Origin: Amycolatopsis keratiniphila subsp. keratiniphila
Lineage (GTDB): Bacteria; Actinomycetota; Actinomycetes; Mycobacteriales; Pseudonocardiaceae
Assembly (NCBI RefSeq): GCF_001620365.2
Contig: NZ_LQMT02000033.1
Coordinates: 1 to 64,000 of the forward strand
Direction: 5' to 3'
DNA: 64,000 nt
The notes under the pieces are model-generated. The model searched no databases, had not been told where the DNA came from, and saw nothing but the letters and a program-made list of their open reading frames with translations. This document shows positions 51,481-60,367 of the stretch, one piece after another; within the stretch, counting starts at the first letter, position 1; the number at the start of each line of letters is the position of its first letter. Position numbers and translations under genes: made by a program.

Positions 51481-52308
51481 GTGTTTCGCGGATCGGTACC
51501 CGGCGCGACCACACAAAACGGGCCGTCGCTGTGGTGGTCTTCCACGTGGAAACCCCGCGGGCGCCGTCCGGTGACCGGGTTCGGGAGCAATCCCGGTGCT
51601 TTGCAGATGTTCGAATACGTTCCCGACGGTCTGCCGTCCGGACGTCCGGCGGTGGTCGTGCTGCACGGTTGCACGCAGGACGCCGCCGGATACGCGCGTG
51701 GCTCCGGCTGGGTCGGGCTCGCGGACAGGCTGCGGTTCAAACTCGTTCTGCCACAACAGGTCTCGGCGAACAACTTCAGCAAATGCTTCAACTGGTTCCA
51801 GGCCACGGACATCAAACGAGGGGCCGGAGAAGCCGAATCGATCGCGCAGATGGCGCGGTATTCGGCCGGAAGCCGGACGTACGTGACCGGCTTGTCGGCC
51901 GGTGGTGCGATGATTTCGGTGATGCTGGCGGCGTATCCGGAACTGTTCGCGGGCGGCGGTGTCGTCGCGGGGCTGCCCTACGGCTGCGCGGCCTCGATGA
52001 TCGACGCGTACTCATGCATGAACCCCGGCAAGGATCTGACCCGAAGCAATGGGGCGACAAGGTGCGCGCCGCGGGCACGGGGCCGCGGACTACACGGTCG
52101 CCCCGATGAATATGCGTGAGCTTCCGAGCAGTGGACCGATGTCGGCGCGGCCGTCGACACGCACGCCGTCGCCGGGATGGGGCACGGTCAGCCGATCGCA
52201 TCGGGGTCCGGTTGCGGGCAAGCGGGGCCGTATCTGCTCGATGTCGGCGTATGCGCCGCGGCGGAACTCGCGGCGAAGTGGCGGCTAGGCGAGGACGGCG
52301 TCCAGTAG
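51481..52308 (+). pseudogene. Decayed PHB depolymerase (esterase family)
   Basis: Remnant of a secreted poly(3-hydroxybutyrate) depolymerase. From ~51571 the frame reads GFGSNPGALQMFEYVP, VVVLHGCTQDAAGYARGSGW and the nucleophile elbow VTGLSAGGAMISVMLAAYP. At ~52040 one base is missing: after GKDLT the family sequence PKQWGDKVRAA continues in another frame. A block normally holding the Asp region is lost; then GAADYTVAPMNMREL and MGHGQPIASGSGCGQAGPYL continue in shifted frames, the last ending at TAG 52306-52308. The signal peptide is also missing. The tail overlaps the ArsR gene end. No functional enzyme can be made. Confidence 0.9.
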
Positions 52309-52590
52309 CCCGGGGAAGCGCGCGTGGACGTCCTCGGTCCGTAGCTCGACCCAGCGGGTCCGGCCCTCGACGAACGTCGTCGTGAGGCCGGCCTCGCGCA
52401 ACACCTTCCAGTGGTGGGAGAGCGTCGGCGCGCTGATGTCGACGTCGTACTCGGTGACGGCGCAGCTTCGCGGCGAAGGGTTGCTTCGCAGGGCGCGGAT
52501 CAGCTCCAGGCGCACGGGATCCGCGAGCGCCTGGAGCACCGGCACGATCTCGATCTCGTCGATCGACGGCTGCGGCAGCGTGCTGCTCAC
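52285..52590 (-). CDS. ArsR-family repressor
   Basis: A 101-residue winged-helix regulator. QALADPVRLELIRALRSNP and ISAPTLSHHWKVLREAGLTT are the standard ArsR/SmtB helix-turn-helix; no metal-binding CxC motif is present, so a non-metal ligand or redox signal is likely. GTG 52590 has GGAG 4 nt upstream. It diverges from an MFS gene across 52 bp containing a strong promoter and inverted repeats, so it probably represses that exporter. Confidence 0.9.
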   Translation of the reverse strand: MSSTLPQPSIDEIEIVPVLQALADPVRLELIRALRSNPSPRSCAVTEYDVDISAPTLSHHWKVLREAGLTTTFVEGRTRWVELRTEDVHARFPGLLDAVLA

Positions 52591-52602
52591 GGCACTCCAA
52601 AC

Positions 52603-52664
52603 TATTTGACAGTCATCGAACAGTCTCGTCACTATACCTCCCATGACGATTCGACGATCATCAA
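52603..52664 (+). promoter_or_regulatory. Promoter and operator between arsR-like and MFS genes
   Basis: TTGACA (52606-52611), 18-nt spacer, CACTAT (52630-52635) form a near-consensus promoter reading into the MFS gene. TATTTGACAGTCATCGAA over the -35 and its approximate inverted copy TCGACGATCATCAAATG in the first MFS codons suggest a pair of repressor sites. Confidence 0.55.
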
Positions 52665-53812
52665 ATGATCGGCTCGCTCTGGGGGCTCTGCTGGTACTCG
52701 CCGTCGGGACGTTCACCGTCGGCACCGACGGATTCGTCCTGAACGGGCTGCTGCCCGCCATCGCCGCCGACCTGCGGGTTTCCGAGGCCGTCGCGGGCCA
52801 GCTGACCACGGTCTTCGCGGTTACCTACGCCATTTCCTCACCGCTGATCGCGGCTTTCACCGGACGGCTCGACCGGCGCTGGGTGCTCGGCGCGGGGATG
52901 GTGCTGTTCACGATCGGCATGGCCGGTCAGGCGCTCGGCGAATCCTTCGCCGTGGTCGCCGTCGCGCGGGTGCTGGCCGCCCTCGGCGCCGCCGCGTTCC
53001 AATCCAACGCGTATGTGCTCGCCGGTGCGCTGGCGTCGGACGAGCGCCGTGGGCGCGCGCTGGCCACGGTCTCGAACGGGATGAGCGTGTCGATGGTGCT
53101 CGGCGTGCCGATCGGGGTGGTGGCGGGCAACTGGTTCGGCTGGCGTGCGGTGATGTGGGGGATCGGCGCGGTGGCGCTGGTCGTGATGCTGCTGGTGCCG
53201 CTGCTGCCCGGCGTTCGGATGCCGACGGTGTCGTTGCGCGACAGGCTCGCCGTCGTCGCGCGGCCGCCGATCGCGCGTGTGCTCGGCGTGAGCGTCCTCG
53301 GCACCGCCGCGGGCTTCGCGGCCTTCGTGTACCTGCCGGTGCTGGTGGCTCCGGTGGCGGTGGGCGCGACGATCTCGTGGCTGCTCGTCGGTTTCGGGAT
53401 CGGGCAGATCGCGGGCAACGCCTTCGCGGGCCGGGCGACGGACTCGCTGGGGCCTTCGCGCGTCCGCTCGATTTCGTTGATCGGCACGGTCGTGACGTTC
53501 GCGCTGCTGGACGTCGCCGTGCTGAGCCTGCCCGGTTCGCTGGTCCTCGCGCTGGCTTCGGGGGTCTTCGGCGGCATGCTGATGGTTCCGCAGCAGCACC
53601 GGCTGTTCTCGCTGGCGCCCGACGCGCCGACGGTCGCCATGGGGCTCAACGGTTCCGCGATCTACGGCGGCGGAGCCCTCGGTGCCGCGCTGGGTGGCGT
53701 CGTCCTGTCTTCCGCCGGTGTCTGGTGGATCGGTCCCGTTGCCGCCTTCGTCGCACTGTTGGGCTTCGCGCTTTCGGTGCCTTCGCGGGCGAAGGTGCCC
53801 GAGCCTGCGTGA
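52643..53812 (+). CDS. DHA1-type MFS efflux transporter
   Basis: A 389-residue, 12-helix exporter. FTVGTDGFVLNGLLPAIAAD is the first helix of the AraJ/Cml-like DHA1 group, TGRLDRRWVLGAGMVLF the motif A region, and VLGVPIGVVAGNWFGWRAVM the antiporter motif C. Divergent from an ArsR-type repressor, it is likely induced by its substrate, which is unknown. ATG 52643 is the start; no good ribosome binding site is present, so initiation may be nearly leaderless. Confidence 0.9.
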   Translation: MTIRRSSNDRLALGALLVLAVGTFTVGTDGFVLNGLLPAIAADLRVSEAVAGQLTTVFAVTYAISSPLIAAFTGRLDRRWVLGAGMVLFTIGMAGQALGESFAVVAVARVLAALGAAAFQSNAYVLAGALASDERRGRALATVSNGMSVSMVLGVPIGVVAGNWFGWRAVMWGIGAVALVVMLLVPLLPGVRMPTVSLRDRLAVVARPPIARVLGVSVLGTAAGFAAFVYLPVLVAPVAVGATISWLLVGFGIGQIAGNAFAGRATDSLGPSRVRSISLIGTVVTFALLDVAVLSLPGSLVLALASGVFGGMLMVPQQHRLFSLAPDAPTVAMGLNGSAIYGGGALGAALGGVVLSSAGVWWIGPVAAFVALLGFALSVPSRAKVPEPA

Positions 53813-53819
53813 CCCAGGG

Positions 53820-53885
53820 GAGCAAGGGACCTTTGCTACCACTTCTCTCGACATCGAGACAAGTGGTAGCAAAGGTCCCTTGCTC
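53820..53885. terminator. Gene-end palindrome, family E
   Basis: Perfect 25-bp outer arms 53820-53844 and 53861-53885, with a further inner TCTCG/CGAGA pair. The arm contains GGGACCTTTGCTACCACTT, which recurs inside the namZ coding sequence at 60257-60275. It separates the converging MFS and nickel transporter genes. Confidence 0.8.
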
Positions 53886-53906
53886 TCTTTCCGCAGGTCA
53901 GAGCGG

Positions 53907-54938
53907 CTACTTGACCGACCAGCGCTCCTCGATACGCGCAAACCGCCACACGAGGAGCGCGAAGAGCCACGTAAACACGAAGAGCGCTACAACCGCGTAG
54001 CCCACGTAGTCCAGGCTCAGCGATCCGATAGCCGCGAGCGGTCCGGTCGTGATGCCGAACCGTTCGGTGATGATCGAGACGACTTCGATCGTCCCGATGA
54101 GCAAGGCGACCGCGACGGAAAGCGCCGTCACGATGAGGTTGTAGTAGATCTTCCGCACCGGCTTCGCGAGCGCCCAGCCGTACGCGAAGTTCATGAAGCA
54201 GCCATCGACGGTGTCGAACAGCGTCATCCCCGCGGCGAACAGGATCGGCAGTACCAGGATCGCGTACCAGGGCAGCGAGAACGCCGCCGCGCCGCCGGCG
54301 AGCACCAGCAGGCTGACCTCGGTCGCGGTGTCGAAGCCGAGGCCGAACAGCACGCCGATCGGGTAGATGTGCCAAGGCTTGCGCACCGCTTTGGTGGCGC
54401 CGCGGAGCAGGCGGTTCATGAAGCCGCGGTTGTCGAGTTGCCGCTCCAGCGCCGCTTCGTCGAATTCGCCCCGCCGCATACGCCGGAACACCTTCACGAT
54501 GCCGCCGAGCACCACCAGGTTCATGATCCCGATGAGGTACAGGAACACCGCCGAAACGGAGGTCCCGATCAGCCCGGTCGCCTCGTGCAGCGCCGACGAG
54601 TCGTCCTCGACGGCCCCGGCGAGCGCGCGGACGCCGAGCGACAGCAGCAGGCACAGGACGAAGACGATCGTCGAATGGCCGAGGGAGAACCAGAACCCGA
54701 CCGAAAGCGGCCGTTGCCCGTCGGCCATCAGCTTGCGGGTGGTGTTGTCGATCGCGGCGATGTGGTCCGCGTCGAACGCGTGCCGCATCCCGAGTACGAA
54801 CGCCGTGACGCCGAGACCGACCCCGAACACGCCCGTGGCGCCGAGCTCGTACTGGCGCGGCGCCACGAAAAGCGTCAGGACCCCCCAGCCGATGACGTTG
54901 AGCAGCAGGATGAATCCGGCCATCCCGGCGACGGACAC
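53907..54938 (-). CDS. NiCoT-family nickel/cobalt transporter
   Basis: A 343-residue, 8-helix permease. The metal-selectivity motif RHAFDADHIAAIDNTTRKL in helix 2, GHSTIVF in helix 3 and LGFDTATEVSLL are the HoxN/NixA signatures. It should import Ni2+ or Co2+ for enzymes such as urease, none of which is near. The start is uncertain: GTG 54938 is given, ATG 54923 is possible, and conserved-looking residues (SSRRIALTRRE) lie upstream in a frame reaching the murQ stop. It lies directly after murQ on the same strand. Confidence 0.87.
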   Translation of the reverse strand: MSVAGMAGFILLLNVIGWGVLTLFVAPRQYELGATGVFGVGLGVTAFVLGMRHAFDADHIAAIDNTTRKLMADGQRPLSVGFWFSLGHSTIVFVLCLLLSLGVRALAGAVEDDSSALHEATGLIGTSVSAVFLYLIGIMNLVVLGGIVKVFRRMRRGEFDEAALERQLDNRGFMNRLLRGATKAVRKPWHIYPIGVLFGLGFDTATEVSLLVLAGGAAAFSLPWYAILVLPILFAAGMTLFDTVDGCFMNFAYGWALAKPVRKIYYNLIVTALSVAVALLIGTIEVVSIITERFGITTGPLAAIGSLSLDYVGYAVVALFVFTWLFALLVWRFARIEERWSVK

Positions 54939-54994
54939 CCGTTCGCGTCGCGTGAGCGCGATGCGTCGGGATGAACGGGTCTGTCCGCCGGTGT

Positions 54995-55945
54995 TCAGCT
55001 CGCGCGCACCCTGAGGGAGTCGAGAGCCTTTCGTACGTGGCCATCGCTGGCCGTCAGCGCCTTCGCCGCACTCGCGACGTCTTCGCCGGACAGCAGATGG
55101 ACCAGCGCGACCTTGAGGTCGCCGTCGGCCTCGGTGAGCGCGTCGGAACAGTCCGCCATGCTCATGCCGGTGGCCTCGCGCAGGATCCGGATGGTCCGCC
55201 CGCGCAGCTTCGCGTTGGTCGCCCGCATGCTCACCATCAGGTTCGAATACGTGCGGCCGAGCTTGATCATCGTCGCGGTGGAGAACGCCGTGAGGATGAT
55301 CTTCTGCGCCGTGCCCGCCTTCATCCGCGTCGATCCGGCGATCGCCTCGGGGCCGGTGTCCACCGCGATGAGGACGTCGACACCCGGCGGCGTCACCGCT
55401 GCCGGATTGCCCGAGACCAGGGCGGTCCGGGCACCGCGACGGCTGGCCGCGGCCAGCGCGCCGAGGACGTAGGGAGTCCGGCCGGAAGCCGTCAGCCCGA
55501 GCACGAAGTCGCCGGGTGCGACGGACTCGGCCACCTCGGCGGCTCCGGCCTTCGCGTTGTCCTCGGCGTCTTCGACGGCTTGGCGCAGTGCGCGCGCGCC
55601 GCCCGCGTGATGCGCGATGAACCAATCGGAGGGCACGTTGAACGTCGGTACGAGCTCCGCCGCGTCCAACGTCGCCAGCCTGCCGGAAGTACCGGCCCCG
55701 AAGTAGTGCACGCGGTGTCCCGACCGCAGCGCTTCCACGGCGAAGTCGACCGCCCGCGCCACCTGCGGCAGCACCGCGGCGACGGCTTCGGGGACCCGGC
55801 GGTCCTCGGCGTTGATCGCGCCGAGGATGCCCATGGTCGACATCAGGTCGATGTCGGTCGTCCGTGGATTGCGCTGTTCGGTTGGCGAGTCGACGTGCAC
55901 CACCTGGCGTGGGACGGTCATCATGCGCCTCACTTTTTCGCTCAT
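54995..55945 (-). CDS. murQ: N-acetylmuramic acid 6-phosphate etherase
   Basis: Cleaves the lactyl ether of MurNAc-6-phosphate to GlcNAc-6-phosphate in cell-wall recycling. The 316-residue SIS-domain protein has STEQRNPRTTDID-like DSPTEQRNPRTTDID at the N-terminus, VHYFGAGTSGRLATLDAAE, DTGPEAIAGSTRMKAGTAQK and a C-terminal helical UBA-like tail. ATG 55945 overlaps the regulator stop (ATGA); a later start at MMTVPRQ is possible. The genes at 57-62 kb supply the upstream extracellular steps. Confidence 0.95.
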   Translation of the reverse strand: MSEKVRRMMTVPRQVVHVDSPTEQRNPRTTDIDLMSTMGILGAINAEDRRVPEAVAAVLPQVARAVDFAVEALRSGHRVHYFGAGTSGRLATLDAAELVPTFNVPSDWFIAHHAGGARALRQAVEDAEDNAKAGAAEVAESVAPGDFVLGLTASGRTPYVLGALAAASRRGARTALVSGNPAAVTPPGVDVLIAVDTGPEAIAGSTRMKAGTAQKIILTAFSTATMIKLGRTYSNLMVSMRATNAKLRGRTIRILREATGMSMADCSDALTEADGDLKVALVHLLSGEDVASAAKALTASDGHVRKALDSLRVRAS

Positions 55946-56940
55946 TTGCCGGTTTCCCGCGGCCGCCGCCTGCCGTCGGGCCGGACGCCCAGACGGTGCG
56001 AGCCAACCGCGTCCCTGGTCGCGTCGAGCGCGTTGACCGACGCGTCCATGTGCCGCTGCGCGACACCGATGAACAGGCAGTCGATGACGGTCAGCTGCGC
56101 GATGCGACTGGCGGTCGCACCCGAGCGGAACGTCGTCTCCCGCGCGGCCGTGGTCAGCACGTGGTCGGCGACCTCGGTGATCGGTGAACGCGGGAAATTC
56201 GTCACGGCGACGGTGATCGCGCCGTGCTCACGGGCCACCCGCAGCGCCTCGACGGTGTCCGTGGTCGCGCCCGTGTGGGAGATGCCGATCGCGACGTCGC
56301 CGGGGCTCAGCACGGCGGCCGAGGTGAGCATGATGTGCGTGTCCGACCAAGCGAAACTGACCCGCCCGATGCGGTGCAGCTTCTGCTGCAGGTCCGCGGC
56401 GACGAACGCGCTCGCGCCCACGCCGTAGACGTCCACGCGGCCCGCGCCGGCCACGATGTCGATCACGCGCTGTAGCGACGGGACGTCGAGCTGGTCGGCC
56501 GTCTCCTCCACGGCGCGCGCGTCCGCGAAGCTGACCTTGCCGATCACCGCGGCCAAGTCGTCCTCCGGACCGATCTCGCCGCCGAGGTTGCGGGTCGACC
56601 GCGCCTCGGAGCGGGCGGTGTCGGCCGCCAGTGCGATCCTGAGCTGCGGATACCCGCCGACGCCGACCGCCTTGCAGAACCGCGTGACGGTGGTTTCGCT
56701 GGTGTTCGCCGCGAGCGCGACCTCGGTGATGCTGCGCCGCGCGACCTGTGCGGGGTCGTCGAGGACGACCTTCGCGACGCGCTGCTCGGCCCGGGCGAGC
56801 CCGGGCAGGAGGGAGCGAATCCGGACGAGCGGGCTCGCGTCAGCGTCCCGTGTCGGCTGCGCCGGCACGGCCTCGGACGGTGCGGCCGCGATTACGGAAT
56901 CGGTATCGCCCACCGTGGGAAAGTTACTAACCGTTGGCAT
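55942..56940 (-). CDS. murR: RpiR-family regulator (MurR-like)
   Basis: A 332-residue regulator with an N-terminal HTH_6 domain (EVALAANTSETTVTRFCKAV) and a C-terminal SIS domain (VDVYGVGASAFVAADLQQKL, GISHTGATTDTVEAL) that binds a phosphosugar, probably MurNAc-6-P or GlcNAc-6-P. It overlaps murQ. ATG 56940 is the first start, but GTG 56913 is possible: GGAAAGTTACTAACC, similar to RpiR-type operators, lies between them. Confidence 0.9.
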   Translation of the reverse strand: MPTVSNFPTVGDTDSVIAAAPSEAVPAQPTRDADASPLVRIRSLLPGLARAEQRVAKVVLDDPAQVARRSITEVALAANTSETTVTRFCKAVGVGGYPQLRIALAADTARSEARSTRNLGGEIGPEDDLAAVIGKVSFADARAVEETADQLDVPSLQRVIDIVAGAGRVDVYGVGASAFVAADLQQKLHRIGRVSFAWSDTHIMLTSAAVLSPGDVAIGISHTGATTDTVEALRVAREHGAITVAVTNFPRSPITEVADHVLTTAARETTFRSGATASRIAQLTVIDCLFIGVAQRHMDASVNALDATRDAVGSHRLGVRPDGRRRPRETGK

Positions 56941-57070
56941 CTGCGACAAGGCTACCCACACCCTTCGGGAAGATCGCAACCTATCCGTGTCTGCGGATTC
57001 GATTTGCGATTAATCGTTGACCAGAAAGTCGCTAACCAGGTCGAGGCCGTTAACGAGGTCGAGCTAACGA
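56917..57070. promoter_or_regulatory. Repeat-rich region upstream of murR
   Basis: GCTAACCA (57031-57038), GTTAACGA (57049-57056) and GCTAACGA (57063-57070) are three same-direction TAAC elements; the first two are each followed by AGGTCGAG or GGTCGAG. GGAAAGTTACTAACC (56918-56932) adds a related site at the gene start. The pattern suggests cooperative regulator binding, perhaps by MurR. Confidence 0.45.
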
Positions 57071-57150
57071 CTTGGCAACTTAGTGTCGCGACGCAAGGGG
57101 CTGTGTCCCGGTCAACGGGGCCGCTTGGTCAGCGCATCGAAGCCGATTGG

Positions 57151-59085
57151 CTACCTAGTGCTCAACTTCCAGCCGGTAGCGACGAAAGTAGGGGGATTAT
57201 GCTCACTGTCCAGCAGTATGCGGCCGCGTTCAGTGACTTTCACACCATCCAAGGAAATTCCTCGTCCGGTGTAACGGGCATCGGTCGTGTAACGCCACCG
57301 GAGGGTGATTTGTGAGCTTTGTGACACCTCGGCGGCGGCCCGCCACCAAGCGCGGTGTCCGTGTCCGCCGAGGCCGTTTTGCTCTCCGGTGGGGGCGCCT
57401 GGTCCGGACGCACGCACGGTAATCGATTTCCAGGTTGCTCCGCCGTCGGTACTTATTTCCAGGAACAGCGAATCCGACGGTCCTTCGGTGTCCACGAAGG
57501 TGTCGAAGGAGACCTTCAGCGGCCCGCCGCGCGTCCGTAACGGCGGAGTCGTGAGCGTGGCCGTGGAGACGTCTCCGGCGCCGCTGAACCACGCGTCGCG
57601 GCCGCGCACCGGGCGGACGGCCATCGCCTTCGCGAGCGAGCTCGCCCACGTCTCCCTCGCGAGGTTGATCGAGCCCCAGCTCCGCGTCGGGTGCACGCGG
57701 TTGGTGAGCAGGATCGCGAACGACCGCGAGAGCGGATCGATCACCAGCGAGGTCCCGGTGAAGCCGGTGTGCCCGGCCGTCGAGGGGGCCGACAGCGCGC
57801 CCATGTACCAAGGCTGGTCGAGTTCGAAGCCGAGCCCGTGCGCGTTGTCGGGGAACTTGTGGTTGTAGTTCGTCAGCATCGCCCGCACGGTCTCCTCGCG
57901 CAGGATCCGCTGGCCGCGGTACGCGCCGCCGTTGAGGATCGTTTGCGCGAGCACCGCCATGTCGGCGGCCGTGGAGAACACGCCCGCGTGCCCGGCGACG
58001 CCGCCCAGCGACCAAGCGTTCTCGTCGTGCACTTCGCCGCGTACGAGCCCTCTGGGCGGCTTCGCGGCGTACTCGGTCGCCGCGACCCTGGCGAGTTTCG
58101 ACGCGGGCGGGTTGTAGCCGGTGTCCACCAGGCCCAGCGGCGCGGCGATGCGGTCCTGGACCACCTTGTCCAACGGAGCCCCGGCCACCTTCTCGACCAG
58201 GAAGCCGAGCGTCAGCAGGTTGATGTCGGAGTAGAGGTATGTGCTGCCCGGCGCGTTCTTCAGCGGGCTGTCGAGGACGGCCTTCCGGCGGGACGGGATG
58301 TCCGGGTAGCCCTCCCACAACGACGGGAGCGGTGTCGCGGCGAAACCCGAGACGTGGGTGAGCAACTGCTGGACGGTGACGGCCTCCTTACCGTTCACCC
58401 CGAACTCCGGCAGGTACCGCACCACCGGCGCCGAGATGTCCAGCTTGCCCGTCTCGGCCAGCTGCATCACCGCGATGGAGGTGAACAGCTTCGAGATCGA
58501 AGCCATGTCGAAGATCGTGTCCGCGCGCATCGGCACCTGCTGCTCGGGTGGCAGCTCCGTGCCCTTGGCGTCGGCGTAGCGGACCGCGCCGCCGACGGCC
58601 TGGCGCTCGACGATCACGCCGTCATGCGCGAGCAGACCGACTGCTCCGGAGAAGTGCGGATGGCCGGTGGCGTCCGGCTTCGTCCAGCTCTCGATGAACC
58701 GCTCGGCCGCCTTGATCGGCTCCGGGTCGAGGCCGACGTCGGAGGGCGCGCCGTCGCGCAGCACGGTGGACGCCGGCGCGAAGCCTCCGCGCGGCTTGTC
58801 GAACCGGCCCGCCGCGCCGTCTCCCTGTTGCCCGGTCCCCGGAATCGCCTGTGCTCCCGCCGTCGACAGCGTGGTCGCCGCGACCAATACGGAGACGGCC
58901 GCGATCAGGATCTTCCTAACACGGTGCCGACGCGGCTCTGCGCGCGACCGCGATCGCATCGCCAGGGCGTCCGTTGGTATCGATGGTGCGGTGCCCGGTG
59001 CGGACGCCCTGCCGCTGCGATAGCGGGGCCTGTCGGCCGAGGCGCGCTCTATGCTCCCGTCAGGTGCCGCGTCTTGCGTTCCCAT
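57151..59085 (-). CDS. Secreted beta-lactamase-family serine hydrolase (AmiE-like) with C-terminal beta domain
   Basis: A 644-residue exported serine hydrolase. N-terminal export signal after a basic stretch (KILIAAVSVLVAATTLSTAG). The beta-lactamase/esterase fold has DMASISKLFTSIAVMQLA (SISK nucleophile motif), YLYSDINLLTLG (YSD) and STAGHTGFTGTS (HTG). Residues ~490-644 form a beta-sandwich (FDTFVDTEGPSDSLFLEIST, ending RGISLDGVKV) like the C-terminal domain of immune-inhibitor-type proteases. In Bacillus the family member AmiE removes peptide or D-Ala from MurNAc stems beside NagZ and NamZ. ATG 59085 has AGGGGAG upstream. Confidence 0.87.
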   Translation of the reverse strand: MGTQDAAPDGSIERASADRPRYRSGRASAPGTAPSIPTDALAMRSRSRAEPRRHRVRKILIAAVSVLVAATTLSTAGAQAIPGTGQQGDGAAGRFDKPRGGFAPASTVLRDGAPSDVGLDPEPIKAAERFIESWTKPDATGHPHFSGAVGLLAHDGVIVERQAVGGAVRYADAKGTELPPEQQVPMRADTIFDMASISKLFTSIAVMQLAETGKLDISAPVVRYLPEFGVNGKEAVTVQQLLTHVSGFAATPLPSLWEGYPDIPSRRKAVLDSPLKNAPGSTYLYSDINLLTLGFLVEKVAGAPLDKVVQDRIAAPLGLVDTGYNPPASKLARVAATEYAAKPPRGLVRGEVHDENAWSLGGVAGHAGVFSTAADMAVLAQTILNGGAYRGQRILREETVRAMLTNYNHKFPDNAHGLGFELDQPWYMGALSAPSTAGHTGFTGTSLVIDPLSRSFAILLTNRVHPTRSWGSINLARETWASSLAKAMAVRPVRGRDAWFSGAGDVSTATLTTPPLRTRGGPLKVSFDTFVDTEGPSDSLFLEISTDGGATWKSITVRASGPGAPTGEQNGLGGHGHRAWWRAAAEVSQSSQITLRWRYTTDARYTGRGISLDGVKVTERGRILLDSEHNPPTFVATGWKLSTR

Positions 59086-59098
59086 CGCTTTGCTCCCC

Positions 59099-60367
59099 TC
59101 AGCGATAGATGAGATGGCGGCGGCGTTTCCGGTCGAACTCGGCCAGTTCGGCCTGCCAGGACCCGACGATCTCGTCCACTCCGGCGCCCTTGTCGATCAT
59201 CGTGCGCAGCCTGTCCGAGCCGGAGAGCTTGTCGAGGAAGTTGTCCGGGCGCCACTTGAACTTGTCCGGATGCACCTGTTTCGCGGTGACGAACATGGTG
59301 ACCGCGGTGCGGATGGCGTCGAACGCCCGCGGATCGGTGATCGTCACCTGCACGCCGCCGCAGGGCTCGTTGACGAACTTGCCGAATGTCGGCACGAAGT
59401 ACGCCTCACGGAACTTCACCCCGGGAAGCCGTAGCTCGCCCAGCTTCTCGCGCCAGCGCCAATCGAGGCCCGGCGCGCCGATGATCTCGAACGGCCTGGT
59501 GGTGCCCCGGCCTTCGGAGAACACGGTGCCCTCGAACATCCCGGTGCCGGGGTAGACGAGCGCGGTGTCCGGCGTCGGCATGTTCGGGCTCGGCGGGACC
59601 CAGGTCAGCCCGGTGCGGGCGAAGAGCTGATCGCGGCGCCAATCGCGCACCTCGACGATTTCGAGCCTGCCCGGCGTGACCCCCTCGGCAGGCAGGAACT
59701 CGGCCGCGAAGAACCGCGCGAGTTCGCCGACGGTCATGCCGTGCTGCTGCACGATCGGCTTCCGGCCGACACCCGAGGCGAACGCCGGGTTCAGCATCGG
59801 CCCGGCGGCCTTGCCACCCAGCGGATTCGGCCGGTCCAGCACGACCACCGCCGCGCCGACCTTCGCCGCCGCGACCATCGCCGTGTACAGCGACCAGATG
59901 TAGGTGTAGAACCGCGCGCCGACGTCGGCGATGTCGAAGACGACGGTGTCGACGCCCGCCTTCGTGAACATGCCGGCGAGCTTCGTCGCGTCGGCGCCGT
60001 ACGCGTCGTACACCGGCACGCCGGTGCGCGGGTCGGTGTAGTCGCCCTCGGAACCGCCTGCCTGCGCGCTGCCGCGGAAACCGTGCTCCGGCCCGAACGC
60101 GGCGAGCGGCCGGACCCCGGCGGCGGCCATCGAGTCGACGATGTGGTCGCCGCTCGCCAGCACACCCGTCGGATTCGACAGCACGCCGAGCTTGCGGCCG
60201 GACAGCGGTGCCCAGCCCTGTGCGGCGAGCACGTCCGCTCCGGTGCGGGTGAGCGGGGGACCTTTGCTACCACTTTCCGGCTGGGCCCCCGCGACCGAGG
60301 ACCCGGCCGTCAGCGCGGGGACCGCGAGCGCGCCGGTGGCGAGGAAGTGGCGGCGGTTGAGGTTCAC
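59099..60367 (-). CDS. namZ: Exo-beta-N-acetylmuramidase NamZ (DUF1343)
   Basis: Releases MurNAc from the non-reducing end of peptidoglycan fragments. The 422-residue protein has a Tat-type signal (NRRHFLATGALAVPALTAG) and the DUF1343 blocks GVLSNPTGVLASGDHIVDSM, FGPEHGFRGSAQAG, VVFDIADVGARFYTYIWSLY and LVYPGTGMFEGTVFSEGRGT. GTG 60367 overlaps the nagZ stop (GTGA). Codons just after the signal peptide (60257-60275) consist of one arm of the family E palindrome, encoding a non-conserved linker. Confidence 0.92.
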   Translation of the reverse strand: MNLNRRHFLATGALAVPALTAGSSVAGAQPESGSKGPPLTRTGADVLAAQGWAPLSGRKLGVLSNPTGVLASGDHIVDSMAAAGVRPLAAFGPEHGFRGSAQAGGSEGDYTDPRTGVPVYDAYGADATKLAGMFTKAGVDTVVFDIADVGARFYTYIWSLYTAMVAAAKVGAAVVVLDRPNPLGGKAAGPMLNPAFASGVGRKPIVQQHGMTVGELARFFAAEFLPAEGVTPGRLEIVEVRDWRRDQLFARTGLTWVPPSPNMPTPDTALVYPGTGMFEGTVFSEGRGTTRPFEIIGAPGLDWRWREKLGELRLPGVKFREAYFVPTFGKFVNEPCGGVQVTITDPRAFDAIRTAVTMFVTAKQVHPDKFKWRPDNFLDKLSGSDRLRTMIDKGAGVDEIVGSWQAELAEFDRKRRRHLIYR

